DNA of 33,548 nt from Deltaproteobacteria bacterium (GTDB lineage: Bacteria > Desulfobacterota > Dissulfuribacteria > Dissulfuribacterales > JALVPX01). The notes under the pieces were generated by a model. The model searched no databases and was not told the origin of the DNA. It saw only the letters and a program-made list of their open reading frames with translations. Shown here piece after piece: positions 1 to 7,667 of this stretch. Position 1 is the first letter of the stretch. Each line of letters begins with the position of its first letter. The stretch covers positions 1-33,548 of the forward strand of contig JALVPX010000159.1 of NCBI GenBank assembly GCA_027031565.1, in the 5' to 3' direction. The position numbers and the translations under genes were made by a program.

Positions 1-872
1 ACCCCATTGGTAACTTGATCCAAGATTAGAGAGCGATTTGAATCGGCCACGTCAGGGGCCATTTCAATGCCCCTGTTGATTGGCCCTGGATGCATTATAA
101 TGGCCTTAGATTTTGTTTTTTGGAGTATATCGGCGTTAATTCCAAATATTCTGGAATATTCTCTGTCAGATGGTATTAAATAGCTGCCCTGGCGCTCTTT
201 TTGAAGTCGCAGGGCCATTACTACATCGGCATCCTTGATGGCATCCGTGAGACTGTACTCCACCTTTACACCGTACACCTCGGGCGCTGGCGGCATCAAG
301 GTTCCTGGGCCGCATATCACAACTTCGCTCCCCATTTTTGTAAAGCCCACCATATCGGAATGTGCCACCCTGCTGTGGAGAATGTCACCAATGATTGCGA
401 TCTTCAGCCCTGCGAGGGTGCCGAAGTGTTCCATTACAGTAAACATATCCAGCAGGGCCTGTGTTGGATGCTCATTGGTGCCGTCCCCTGCGTTAATAAC
501 AGAACAACCAACGGCCTTTGCCATGAGATGCGCTGCGCCTGAACATGGGTGGCGCAATACCAATACGTCAGGCCTCATGGCCTCGATGTTTTTGGCCGTA
601 TCTATCAGATCTTCCCCTTTGGTCACACTGCTGGAGCCCTTGGAAATGCCTACCGTGTCTGCACTTAGCCTTTTAGCAGCAAGTTCAAAGGAGAGCTTGG
701 TGCGCGTGCTGGGCTCAAAAAAGAGATGGACCATTGTTTTGCCCCTTAAGGGAGGCACCTTTTTGATGGGTCGGTCCAGGATCTCTTTTAAAGATGCCGC
801 AGTCTCCAATATGAACAAGATTTCCTCTTTTGAGAGGTCATGGATGCTCAAGATATCCTTTTTGGGCGTCAT
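1..872 (-). CDS. pyrB: Aspartate carbamoyltransferase catalytic subunit (3' end outside window)
   Basis: Catalyses carbamoyl phosphate plus aspartate to carbamoyl-aspartate, the committed step of pyrimidine synthesis, in the cytoplasm. Translating the minus strand from ATG at 872 gives an open frame to the window edge (about 290 residues; the family is about 310), so only the C-terminus is missing. Visible family signatures are FEPSTRTK near residue 52 (carbamoyl-phosphate loop), the GEDLIDT segment, a RHP motif near residue 105, GDGTNEHPTQALLD near residue 130, and MHPGPINRG near the C-terminus. The ATG is the only sensible start; the AAGGAGG ribosome binding site (888-894) is unusually far away, about 15 nt, across a run of T. 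That site lies in a terminator-like hairpin, suggesting attenuation or translational control. The product assignment is very secure; the regulation is inferred. Confidence 0.97.
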   Translation of the reverse strand, partial: MTPKKDILSIHDLSKEEILFILETAASLKEILDRPIKKVPPLRGKTMVHLFFEPSTRTKLSFELAAKRLSADTVGISKGSSSVTKGEDLIDTAKNIEAMRPDVLVLRHPCSGAAHLMAKAVGCSVINAGDGTNEHPTQALLDMFTVMEHFGTLAGLKIAIIGDILHSRVAHSDMVGFTKMGSEVVICGPGTLMPPAPEVYGVKVEYSLTDAIKDADVVMALRLQKERQGSYLIPSDREYSRIFGINADILQKTKSKAIIMHPGPINRGIEMAPDVADSNRSLILDQVTNG

Positions 873-886
873 AATGGCAAAAAAAA

Positions 887-906
887 ACCTCCTTAAAAAA
901 GGAGGT
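887..906 (-). promoter_or_regulatory. Terminator-like hairpin overlapping the pyrB ribosome binding site
   Basis: Read on the minus strand, a six-base-pair GC-rich stem (ACCTCC/GGAGGT) with an eight-base AT-only loop is followed at once by about nine T residues. This is the layout of an intrinsic terminator. The 3' half of the stem is also the Shine-Dalgarno of pyrB, which starts 15 nt further on. The same structure could therefore stop transcription or hide the ribosome binding site. The stem is short, so this is a candidate only. I saw no PyrR-binding-loop consensus. Confidence 0.5.
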
Positions 907-1081
907 CGGAACCTATTTCAATGTTTGCATCTCTTATGTCCCATTGCACCTGTCTCATGACGCCATTTATTATCATAAAGATGGAGGAAGCGTCAAGGGA
1001 GTAAGAAGTTGCGAAATTCCAGAGGTCAATTATTTTGAGTCGGTCCAAGTTGGAGGGCTAGAATCAATAAGGAGACGGCAA

Positions 1082-1762
1082 ATGAATAAAAAGAAGTCCC
1101 TGTCTTCAAGGTACGCAGGCCGCCTGTGCATGCTCGTTGTTTTGGCTATGTTTGTATCACTGCTTCTTGGGTGCAGCAATGTCTACTACGCCGCATGGGA
1201 AAAGGTGGGCAAGCATAAGAGAGATCTTCTCAGGGACAACATCGAGGCCGTTCAAAAGGAGCAGCAAGAGGCTGGAGAGCAGTTCAAGGATGCATTAACT
1301 CGCCTAAAGGAGCTTACCGGTTTCAAGGGGGGCGATCTGGAAGATGCGTACAATAAACTAAGGGATGATTATGAAAAGTGTGAGAAAAAGGCTGAGGCCG
1401 TCAAGCGGCGGATAAGGAAGATTGACTCCATAGCTTCTGATCTCTTCGATGAATGGTCAAGTGAGATAGACAGCATGTCCAGCCCGCAGTTAAAAAGAAA
1501 AAGCAGGGAAAAGCTCGCTATCACAAAGAAACGATATGCACGGCTCTACCTAGCAATGAAAAAAACCGAAAAGAGGCTTCCTCCGGTCTTGACCCAGCTT
1601 AGGGACAACGTTCTTTACCTTAAGCACAACCTGAATGCCAGGGCTATTGCAGGCCTTCAGGCCGAGGTGTCTAGCATAGAGCTTGATGTAGATCGTCTAG
1701 TAAAAGACCTGCAGGCTTCCATTAAAGAGGCAGAGGAATTCATTAAAACCATGCCAGAGTAA
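1082..1762 (+). CDS. DUF2959 family lipoprotein
   Basis: A 226-residue predicted outer-membrane or periplasmic lipoprotein. Residues 1-31 form a lysine-rich start, a hydrophobic stretch and a lipobox (LLGC, Cys31). The mature part is almost entirely charged alpha-helix. It closely matches the pattern I know from DUF2959: SNVYYAAWEKVGKHKRD just after the lipid cysteine, GGDLEDAYNKL, LFDEW, and VLYLKHNLNARAIAGLQ near the end. No biochemical function is established. The ATG at 1082 was chosen over an upstream in-frame start (944) because it gives a proper signal sequence and has AAGGAGA at 1069-1075, six bases upstream. The upstream start would put a non-hydrophobic tail before the signal. It is divergent from pyrB and followed by a gene-free stretch with hairpins. 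Confidence 0.88.
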   Translation: MNKKKSLSSRYAGRLCMLVVLAMFVSLLLGCSNVYYAAWEKVGKHKRDLLRDNIEAVQKEQQEAGEQFKDALTRLKELTGFKGGDLEDAYNKLRDDYEKCEKKAEAVKRRIRKIDSIASDLFDEWSSEIDSMSSPQLKRKSREKLAITKKRYARLYLAMKKTEKRLPPVLTQLRDNVLYLKHNLNARAIAGLQAEVSSIELDVDRLVKDLQASIKEAEEFIKTMPE

Positions 1763-1795
1763 AAGGCATGCAAAGGCGTTAAAAAGCCAAAGAGA

Positions 1796-1822
1796 AGCCG
1801 TTCACCCAAAGGGCGAACGGCT
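1796..1822 (-). terminator. Strong stem-loop, probable terminator for the minus-strand yedF transcript
   Basis: On the minus strand the stem is twelve continuous pairs, because the A:C mismatch of the plus strand becomes a G-U wobble. A three-base loop closes it. Downstream lies the T-rich stretch TTCTCTTTGGCTTTTT. It sits about 130 bp beyond the yedF stop codon, so it can end that transcript. It also folds, less perfectly, on the plus strand. Confidence 0.45.
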
Positions 1823-1900
1823 CTGATGGGAGGCAACTCCCGCATATGCTGTTTCCTTCGTGTTGTCTCGTACTTTTGGTTAGGCTCCGAGCTTGTTTTT

Positions 1901-1922
1901 GGCCTTGTTAATAAGGCTTTTT
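1901..1922 (+). terminator. Intrinsic terminator (plus strand)
   Basis: Stem GCCTT/AAGGC with loop GTTAAT followed by TTTTT and a C. It would end transcripts of the DUF2959 gene or of the candidate small RNA. The stem is only five base pairs plus one wobble pair. Confidence 0.55.
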
Positions 1923-1952
1923 CCTGTTTGAAAGCGTCGGCTCATCTTGAGC

Positions 1953-2561
1953 CTAGGCCCTTATGACCTTGGTTGCCAACTGCATGGATGTGACTATATC
2001 AAGCATGTTGGTGGTTTCTCCAACTTCCCTTTGGTCCATTGCTCCATAAAATTCAAGGCACGTCCCGCAAACAAGGACGGACACACCCTTTGATTCAAGC
2101 TCTTTCAGGGTTTCCACATGCGGGGAATCCTTTATCGCAAGTTTTACCCCTGCGTTCAGAAAAACAAGCCTCCAAAGATCTGGTCCTAGTTCCTTCAATG
2201 TTTTCAGGAAATTACCCATCAAGGCCCTTCCAAGCTGTTCATCTCCAGTGCCTATTCGGTCTGAGGGAATAAATACCAGTATCCTTTGCTGCCCCTCCAT
2301 GTTCGAGAAAAAGGCTTCACACGCCTGAGATTCAATATCGGCTTGTCCTGCAGGATTCCCAGTTACATGTATAGAGCCGTCACTGTCTTGAGTGATTTCA
2401 ACAGCCATTCCCTGACTCTTCAAGAAACGGGATACGTTGATCTTCGCTGCCTCGTTATCCACTATAATTTCAATTGGTTCGTTGGGGTGGGTTTCCAAAA
2501 GTTCCTTTGCAGCCAGCACAGGCTGGGGGCATGCAAGGCCTTTGCAATCCTTGACAGGCAT
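1953..2561 (-). CDS. yedF: YedF-type sulfurtransferase-like selenium metabolism protein
   Basis: A 202-residue two-domain protein. Residues 1-70 are a TusA/SirA-like domain with the signature CPQP (Cys11), the residue that carries persulfide in TusA. Residues 92-202 are a DsrE-like domain with GDEQLGRALMGNFLKTL and a CxxC pair (Cys165, Cys168) in VLVCGTCLEFYG. This domain order defines the YedF family, which is linked by genome context to selenium use; the exact reaction is unknown. The start is firm: GGAGG lies just upstream of ATG 2561. It is divergent from the sensor kinase at 2624, with only 62 bp between them. No selA, selB, selC or selD lies in the window, so the selenium link here rests only on family membership. 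Confidence 0.88.
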   Translation of the reverse strand: MPVKDCKGLACPQPVLAAKELLETHPNEPIEIIVDNEAAKINVSRFLKSQGMAVEITQDSDGSIHVTGNPAGQADIESQACEAFFSNMEGQQRILVFIPSDRIGTGDEQLGRALMGNFLKTLKELGPDLWRLVFLNAGVKLAIKDSPHVETLKELESKGVSVLVCGTCLEFYGAMDQREVGETTNMLDIVTSMQLATKVIRA

Positions 2562-2577
2562 GATTTCCTCCTTGTTG

Positions 2578-2598
2578 CTTGATCAAGTGGTTATCAAG
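2578..2598. promoter_or_regulatory. Inverted repeat in the yedF / sensor-kinase divergent promoter region
   Basis: CTTGAT and ATCAAG form a perfect six-base inverted repeat separated by nine bases, in the 62-bp gap between two divergent genes. The 5' half is itself part of the palindrome CTTGATCAAG. It could be an operator for a dimeric regulator. The half-site is short enough to be chance. Confidence 0.25.
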
Positions 2599-2623
2599 TT
2601 GAATTTAGGATAAAATAAAGATA

Positions 2624-3670
2624 ATGAAAGTGGAAGAAAGTCCTTTTCAAATTCCTGCGATCTTGAGGGAAAGTTGGGAACAAATCCGGCAGCCTGGCAT
2701 TGTGCACACGGAAGACGTGTGCCTGCTTGCTAACGATTCCTTTGCTGCCCTGCTAGGTTATGTGAGAAGTGATGACCTGGAAGGGCTTCAAATCGGCGAA
2801 TTTTTTTCGCCCTGGCCGGCAAGGGAAATAAGGCTTGGGCGCAGGGAGGTCTTGGGCAGAAAGGCGGACGGCTCACCAGTGGATCTTGAAATTATGACAT
2901 TGCCCTTTTATTCGGGCGATGAGGTGTTGTACCAGAGTCTCGTTCGGGATATCTCAGAATTGAGGTCGTGGGAGGACAAGCTTCTTCAAAGCGAGCGCCT
3001 GAGTGCAATGGGGCGTTTGGCAGGCGAGATAGCCCATGAGATAAACAATCCATTGGGTGGGATACTGCTTTACGCAAATCTGCTCAAGGAAGACATGTCT
3101 GATGAGCAGGCTGCCATGTCCAATGTTGAAAAGATCGTGAAGCTGGCCACGCGGTGCAGGATAATCGCAAAGGGACTCCTCAATTTCGGCAAATCGTCTT
3201 CCCGTTCATATGCTCCAGTGGACCTCAACCAGGTGGTTGCAGAGATGTTCTCGTTGATCGAAGACCACAACCTGTTCAGGGAGATCAAGGTCAAGATCGA
3301 TCTTGATAATGAGATCCCCCATTTAATGGGTGACAAGGGCCAGATGGAACAAGTGGTTCTCAACTTGATCATAAACGGGGCAGAAGCCATTAAAGGGCCT
3401 GGCCACCTGCATGTTTCCACACGCTATGAACAGGACACGAGAAGTGTTGTCCTGGCAGTTCAGGATACCGGAGTCGGTATTCCAGCAGAAATAAGGCACA
3501 GGATATTTGAGCCCTTTTTCACCTCAAAAAAGCCTGGAAAGGGTACGGGCCTGGGACTGTCCATTACCCACGGTATTGTACAGAGGCACCGTGGAACCAT
3601 TACCATAGAAAGTGAAATGGGTGTCGGCACACTCTTTGAGGTGCGGCTCCCGGTATTGGCATCGGGTTAG
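2624..3670 (+). CDS. PAS-domain sensor histidine kinase (NtrB-like)
   Basis: A 348-residue soluble kinase with no visible membrane segment, so it probably senses an internal signal. Residues about 12-112 form a PAS-like domain (LLANDSFAALLGYV, then a PAC-like end with VRDISELRSWE). The HisKA helix holds the phospho-acceptor His138 in AGEIAHEINNPLGG. The ATPase domain follows with an N box (NLIINGAEA), G1 box (DTGVGIP) and F/G2 region (FFTSKKPGKGTGLGL). It would autophosphorylate and pass the phosphate to the regulator encoded five bases downstream. The ribosome binding site before ATG 2624 is weak and AT-rich. It heads a plus-strand cluster with a glycosyltransferase and a secreted protease. 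The signal is unknown. Confidence 0.93.
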   Translation: MKVEESPFQIPAILRESWEQIRQPGIVHTEDVCLLANDSFAALLGYVRSDDLEGLQIGEFFSPWPAREIRLGRREVLGRKADGSPVDLEIMTLPFYSGDEVLYQSLVRDISELRSWEDKLLQSERLSAMGRLAGEIAHEINNPLGGILLYANLLKEDMSDEQAAMSNVEKIVKLATRCRIIAKGLLNFGKSSSRSYAPVDLNQVVAEMFSLIEDHNLFREIKVKIDLDNEIPHLMGDKGQMEQVVLNLIINGAEAIKGPGHLHVSTRYEQDTRSVVLAVQDTGVGIPAEIRHRIFEPFFTSKKPGKGTGLGLSITHGIVQRHRGTITIESEMGVGTLFEVRLPVLASG

Positions 3671-3675
3671 AGAGA

Positions 3676-5031
3676 TTGAAGGAACGCATTATTATTGCAG
3701 ATGACGACCACGCCATAGTCGACGGGTGCAACCAGGTTCTGTCGAAGCTGGGCTATGAGGTGACATGCGCCTATTCTGGTCTAGAGGCCTTGGAATTCCT
3801 GGAAAAGTATGAATATGACCTGGTTCTGCTCGACCTGAAGCTGCCCGACATAAACGGCCTGGACCTTTTGCGCGAACTCAGAAAACGGGATTCTGTGGTC
3901 CCTGTTGTAATGATAACTGCCTACGGCACCATTCAAAATGCAGTAGAAGCCATGCGCCTGGGGGCAGATGATTTTCTACCCAAGCCCTTTGAGCCGGATG
4001 AACTTCGTCTCGTTGTCAGGCGTTCCCTTCGGGCAAGGCGTTTGGCAAAGGAAAATCTCTATCTCAAGGAGGAACTTCGGAAAAAGGAAGGGTCGGTGGA
4101 GGTAATCGGCACCAGCAGGGCCTTGTCTTCACTGCTCAAGCAGGTGGAAAGGGTTGCACCACTGGACACCACGGTCTTGATTACAGGCGAAAGCGGAACG
4201 GGAAAGGGCCTGATTGCAAGAAAGATACACCAGTTGAGCAGACGCAGCGGCTTTCCATTTGTCTCTGTGGACTGTTCAACACTCGTTCCATCCTTATTCG
4301 AAAGCGAGCTGTTCGGCCATGTGAAGGGTGCATTTACCGGCGCTACAACCCATAAGATAGGCAAATTTGAAATGGCTGACGGCGGCACCCTCTTTCTGGA
4401 TGAAATAGCAAATATTAATCTGGAGCTTCAGGCCAAGCTTTTAAAGGCCGTGGAGGAAAAGGAGATCTCCCGGGTGGGAAGCCAGAGGATCACGAAAGTG
4501 GATGTCCGTATAGTGGCTGCAACGAACCGGGATCTGCAGAAAGCGGTTTCAAAGGGAGAGTTCAGGGAAGATCTCTATTTCAGGCTCAACGTCGTTGCAT
4601 TGACCACACCGCCGCTGCGTGAACGCAAGGAAGATATCCCCCTGCTGGTTGAGCACTTTCTTAAACGTTTTGCTTTCAACCATGGAAGAAAACTGCTCAA
4701 GGTCGCTCCTGAGGTGCTGGCGCGTCTTAAAGAGTATGAATGGCCTGGAAACGTCAGAGAGCTTGAAAACGCAGTGGAACGCCTGGCTATTTTTGCTCAG
4801 GATGATGTGATCACCCTGGAAGATCTTGCCATGGCCAGGGTGCCTCAGGCAGGCCCGGCACCGCGGCTCCACTATTCAGGCAAACTGCCCTTGGAAGAGG
4901 TTGAAAAGGCCCACATCCTTGGAGTTCTCAAAGACACCAACGGCAACCGGACAGAGGCCGCAAAGATACTGGGAATAGACAGGAAGACCCTCAGGTTGAA
5001 ACTGCAAAAATGGGGAATACATGAACTTTGA
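3676..5031 (+). CDS. Sigma-54-dependent response regulator (NtrC family)
   Basis: A 451-residue three-domain regulator. The receiver domain (1-120) has the acidic pair Asp10/Asp11, the phosphorylation site Asp53 (LVLLDLKLPD) and the conserved KP at 103-104. The AAA+ domain has Walker A GESGTGKG (171-178), GAFTGA (218-223, the loop that contacts sigma-54) and Walker B TLFLDE (238-243). A C-terminal Fis-type helix-turn-helix follows (GNRTEAAKILGIDRKTLRLKLQKWG). With intact GAFTGA it should activate sigma-54 promoters after phosphorylation by the upstream kinase. Translation starts at TTG 3676, giving the expected MKERIIIADDD start. Its end overlaps the next gene by 11 bp. I did not find a convincing sigma-54 promoter in the window, so its targets are unknown. 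Confidence 0.95.
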   Translation: MKERIIIADDDHAIVDGCNQVLSKLGYEVTCAYSGLEALEFLEKYEYDLVLLDLKLPDINGLDLLRELRKRDSVVPVVMITAYGTIQNAVEAMRLGADDFLPKPFEPDELRLVVRRSLRARRLAKENLYLKEELRKKEGSVEVIGTSRALSSLLKQVERVAPLDTTVLITGESGTGKGLIARKIHQLSRRSGFPFVSVDCSTLVPSLFESELFGHVKGAFTGATTHKIGKFEMADGGTLFLDEIANINLELQAKLLKAVEEKEISRVGSQRITKVDVRIVAATNRDLQKAVSKGEFREDLYFRLNVVALTTPPLRERKEDIPLLVEHFLKRFAFNHGRKLLKVAPEVLARLKEYEWPGNVRELENAVERLAIFAQDDVITLEDLAMARVPQAGPAPRLHYSGKLPLEEVEKAHILGVLKDTNGNRTEAAKILGIDRKTLRLKLQKWGIHEL

Positions 5032-5875
5032 CGTTATAATTGTAAATTATTGCTCCCACGGGCCCCTGGAGACATGCCTGTCATCTCTATTCCAGCACAA
5101 TGCCACAGAAATTGCCAACGTTGTCGTTGTTGACAACAGCCCCAAAGGAGTGCCTCCGGAGATAAAAGCCGCATTCCCTGGTGTCCTGTTTCATGAAAAT
5201 TTTTCAAATTTAGGCTTTGCAAGGGCGGTAAATCAGGCCCTTGCAGTCTCAAAGGCCGGGTACATATGCCTGCTCAATCCTGATACCGAAGTCAAAGGGC
5301 CTTTTTTGAACCATTTTCTTGATTTTTTTGAACGGGAGCCTGCTGCATCAGTAGCGGGCCCCCTTGTCCTTAATTCAGACGGTTCGGTACAGGGCTCAGC
5401 GCGTTCATTCCCCAGGTTGGCAACAGCGTTTTTTGGCAGGACCACTCTTCTTTCCCGTTTGTTCCCAGGCAATCCCTTAACGTCAAAAGAGATACTTTCT
5501 GGCAGCCACGTTTCAGGACCGTTGGAGGTGGACTGGGTTTCAGGGGCATGCATGGGGGTGAGGCGCCAGGCCATTGACGAAGTCGGGGGCTTGGATGAAC
5601 GCTTTTTCCTCTACTGGGAGGACTGCGACTGGTGCACGAGGTTCAGGCGCCATGGCTGGGGCGTGTTTTATCTACCGGGCGCAGGACCCGTGGTGCATCA
5701 TGCCGGTCTGGCCAGCAGGCAGGTCAGGTGGCTTTCCAATTATCATTTTCACAGGAGCGCATGGCTTTTGTACAAAAAATATGATAACAGTCCCGCAGGG
5801 TTTCTGTCAGCGGTGGCCCTGGCTGGGGCCATTGTCAGATGGTCGTTTCTCTCGTTCAAACTTTTGAGGAGATAA
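5021..5875 (+). CDS. Family 2 glycosyltransferase (rhamnosyltransferase-like)
   Basis: A 284-residue GT-A fold enzyme that would transfer a sugar from a nucleotide-sugar donor to a growing surface polysaccharide on the cytoplasmic face. Evidence: DVIIVNY at the start, VVVVDNSP, NLGFARAVNQAL, the metal-binding LLNPDTEV (Asp88), and the acceptor-side region DWVSGACMGVRRQAIDEVGGLDERFFLYWEDCDWCTRFRRHGW, typical of WbbL-like enzymes. A hydrophobic, basic tail (about 262-284) may hold it to the membrane. The start ATG at 5021 lies inside the end of the regulator gene, so the two are translationally coupled. Donor and acceptor cannot be read from sequence. The link to an adjacent two-component system suggests regulated envelope or exopolysaccharide production. 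Confidence 0.9.
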   Translation: MNFDVIIVNYCSHGPLETCLSSLFQHNATEIANVVVVDNSPKGVPPEIKAAFPGVLFHENFSNLGFARAVNQALAVSKAGYICLLNPDTEVKGPFLNHFLDFFEREPAASVAGPLVLNSDGSVQGSARSFPRLATAFFGRTTLLSRLFPGNPLTSKEILSGSHVSGPLEVDWVSGACMGVRRQAIDEVGGLDERFFLYWEDCDWCTRFRRHGWGVFYLPGAGPVVHHAGLASRQVRWLSNYHFHRSAWLLYKKYDNSPAGFLSAVALAGAIVRWSFLSFKLLRR

Positions 5876-5878
5876 CCA

Positions 5879-7666
5879 ATGTTTCGTAGTTTCAATGGGG
5901 CGTTGTCATATACTTTTGCACCCATCTTCATTGCGGTTTGGCTGGTGGGGAGTGCTGTACAGGCAGCAAACTGGACGGTAATGGTATATATGGCCGGGGA
6001 CAACAATTTGTCCGATGCCCTGGTGAACGACGTGCTGGAGATGATGAAGGTCGGCTCTACAAAGGACGTGAATATAGTAGTACAGGCGGAACTGAGTTCC
6101 CTGTTCAGCTCCTTCAAGCACAATGGCCATACATACCGCTTCAGGGTGCTGAAGGATCGCCTCGAATGGCACGACCTGGGCACCAATCTCGACATGGCCG
6201 ATCCTGCCACCCTTTCGGCTTTCATAGGCTGGGCAAGCAGAAATTATCCTGCCGATCATTATGCCCTCTTCCTTTGGGATCACGGCCTGGGCTGGATGGG
6301 CGGCAACAACGATACCATGCGCGCCGGCATGCGCGGCTTGCTGGAGGACCGTACGAGCGGAACCTTCATGTCTTTGGGAGAGCTCAAGGATTCCCTGGCG
6401 CAATCGGCTGTTTTTTTCGACCTCATAGAGTTTGATGCCTGCCTAATGGGCATGCTCGAGGTGGCTGCTACCGTGTATGACTATACGAAATATATAACCT
6501 TTTCTGAGGCCACAGAACCCGGCGACGGCAATCCCTACGACAAGATATTTCACCTTCTTGTCTCCAAGCCGGAAATGGGTGGGAGGCAGCTGGCAGCCAC
6601 TATTGTGTATTCATATGTAGAGCATTATCGGAACGCCAAGAACGGCCTTGTAAGTGTAACGAAATCCGGTCTGGATTCTACTATAGTGCCTTCGTTGGTA
6701 ACCAGAACGGTTTCTCTGGCAGAGGCACTGGAACATGCCTTGTCGGATCCTTCAAGTGTCGATCGACTTGTCCGTGTCCAAAAGGAGGTGCAGACCTTCT
6801 ATGGGCTGACCGGAAGCACAGATCTCTATGACTTTTGCGACAAGGTTGCTGATTTGGGCGGAGAGGTAGGGCAAAGGGCAAGGGCAGTTAAAATGCTCTT
6901 CAACAATGATCAGCTCATTGAGTCCCATTACACGCCCCAAGCTGTGGAAGGCGGCCTGGTTGCCACCAGTTCGGTGTCAAGTGCACATGGAATCGCAATC
7001 TTTTTCCCTTGGTTCAGGGACGTCACGAGGGATGTCATGCACGAATACCGTCAATTCTGCTCTTCTGCTGGTATGTCACAATGGTTCGCATTCGTCGACA
7101 ATTTGCACCACAAGGTACAGGAGACCCACATGGTTACTTCTGAGGGCGGATTTATTATTGCCGCCTTTTGGACAGATTCTGATGGCTTTAAGAGCAGTGC
7201 TGATATAGACCTCTATGTGGTGGAACCAGATGCTGCCTATGCGCCATGGCTGGGCCAGACCACGCCCAATGGATTCTTTTCTGCTGACTCGCTAGACAGC
7301 GGGAATAATTTTGAGGTTTATACTGCCCGGGAAAGGGTGGAAAAAGGCCTCTATCTCCCAGTGTTAAATCTCTATGATCTTGGTTTTGAATCCAGGGTAC
7401 GCGCTTACTGCTTCTATTCCCGGGATCCAAGCCTACACAATGTCATCACCTGGGGCCCGAATTTCATGGACATGTATCTTCCAGCACCTGATCCGGAAGA
7501 TTGGGACGAATGGGTTATATACTTATTGAGTATGAATTTCTATTCTGACTGGTGGATTCCAGGAGAGGTCCAGAAGACCCTTTCAAGGGCACCCTTGCCT
7601 GCTGTGCAGGCCTTTTGGAATGCGGTCAGGGATCAATATCTCAATAAAAGACAAGGGGCTTTCTAA
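5879..7666 (+). CDS. Secreted clostripain-family cysteine protease (peptidase C11)
   Basis: A 595-residue exported protein. The N-terminus has a hydrophobic segment (about 10-29) ending in VQAA, a plausible signal-peptidase site. The protease domain (about 31-390) has the family layout: WTVMVYMAGDNNLSD, then LWDHGLGW with the catalytic His135 and EFDACLMGMLEVA with the catalytic Cys188. Clostripain-type enzymes usually cleave after Arg or Lys and often self-process. The C-terminal 200 residues (rich in W, Y and D) form no family I recognise and may be a beta-rich binding or targeting domain. The gene begins three bases after the glycosyltransferase stop and is followed by a lipoprotein gene, so it belongs to the same operon. 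The substrate is unknown. Confidence 0.9.
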   Translation: MFRSFNGALSYTFAPIFIAVWLVGSAVQAANWTVMVYMAGDNNLSDALVNDVLEMMKVGSTKDVNIVVQAELSSLFSSFKHNGHTYRFRVLKDRLEWHDLGTNLDMADPATLSAFIGWASRNYPADHYALFLWDHGLGWMGGNNDTMRAGMRGLLEDRTSGTFMSLGELKDSLAQSAVFFDLIEFDACLMGMLEVAATVYDYTKYITFSEATEPGDGNPYDKIFHLLVSKPEMGGRQLAATIVYSYVEHYRNAKNGLVSVTKSGLDSTIVPSLVTRTVSLAEALEHALSDPSSVDRLVRVQKEVQTFYGLTGSTDLYDFCDKVADLGGEVGQRARAVKMLFNNDQLIESHYTPQAVEGGLVATSSVSSAHGIAIFFPWFRDVTRDVMHEYRQFCSSAGMSQWFAFVDNLHHKVQETHMVTSEGGFIIAAFWTDSDGFKSSADIDLYVVEPDAAYAPWLGQTTPNGFFSADSLDSGNNFEVYTARERVEKGLYLPVLNLYDLGFESRVRAYCFYSRDPSLHNVITWGPNFMDMYLPAPDPEDWDEWVIYLLSMNFYSDWWIPGEVQKTLSRAPLPAVQAFWNAVRDQYLNKRQGAF

Positions 7667-7667
7667 C

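Larger units (their letters stand above)
1763..1922 (+). ncRNA. Candidate structured small RNA or 3' leader-type RNA
   Basis: This 160-nt gene-free stretch after the DUF2959 gene holds three successive stem-loops. At 1796-1822 an 8-bp stem (AGCCGTTC/GAACGGCT) continues past one mismatch with CCC/GGG. At 1828-1841 GGGAG/CTCCC closes on a GCAA loop, a GNRA tetraloop only in the plus-strand transcript. At 1901-1922 GCCTT/AAGGC is followed by five T, an intrinsic terminator on the plus strand. AAAAAGCC (1781-1788) can also pair with GGCTTTTT (1915-1922), which would break the terminator, so two alternative folds are possible. No match to tmRNA, SRP RNA or a riboswitch consensus that I know. It could also be just the 3' end of the DUF2959 mRNA. 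Confidence 0.4.

Noticed and set aside
201..960. Two overlapping plus-strand open frames over pyrB
   Set aside because: They lie antisense to a clear pyrB reading frame, have no ribosome binding site and no recognisable domain.
1657..1845. Minus-strand open frame of 62 residues
   Set aside because: It runs across the hairpins and antisense to the DUF2959 gene, with no family features.
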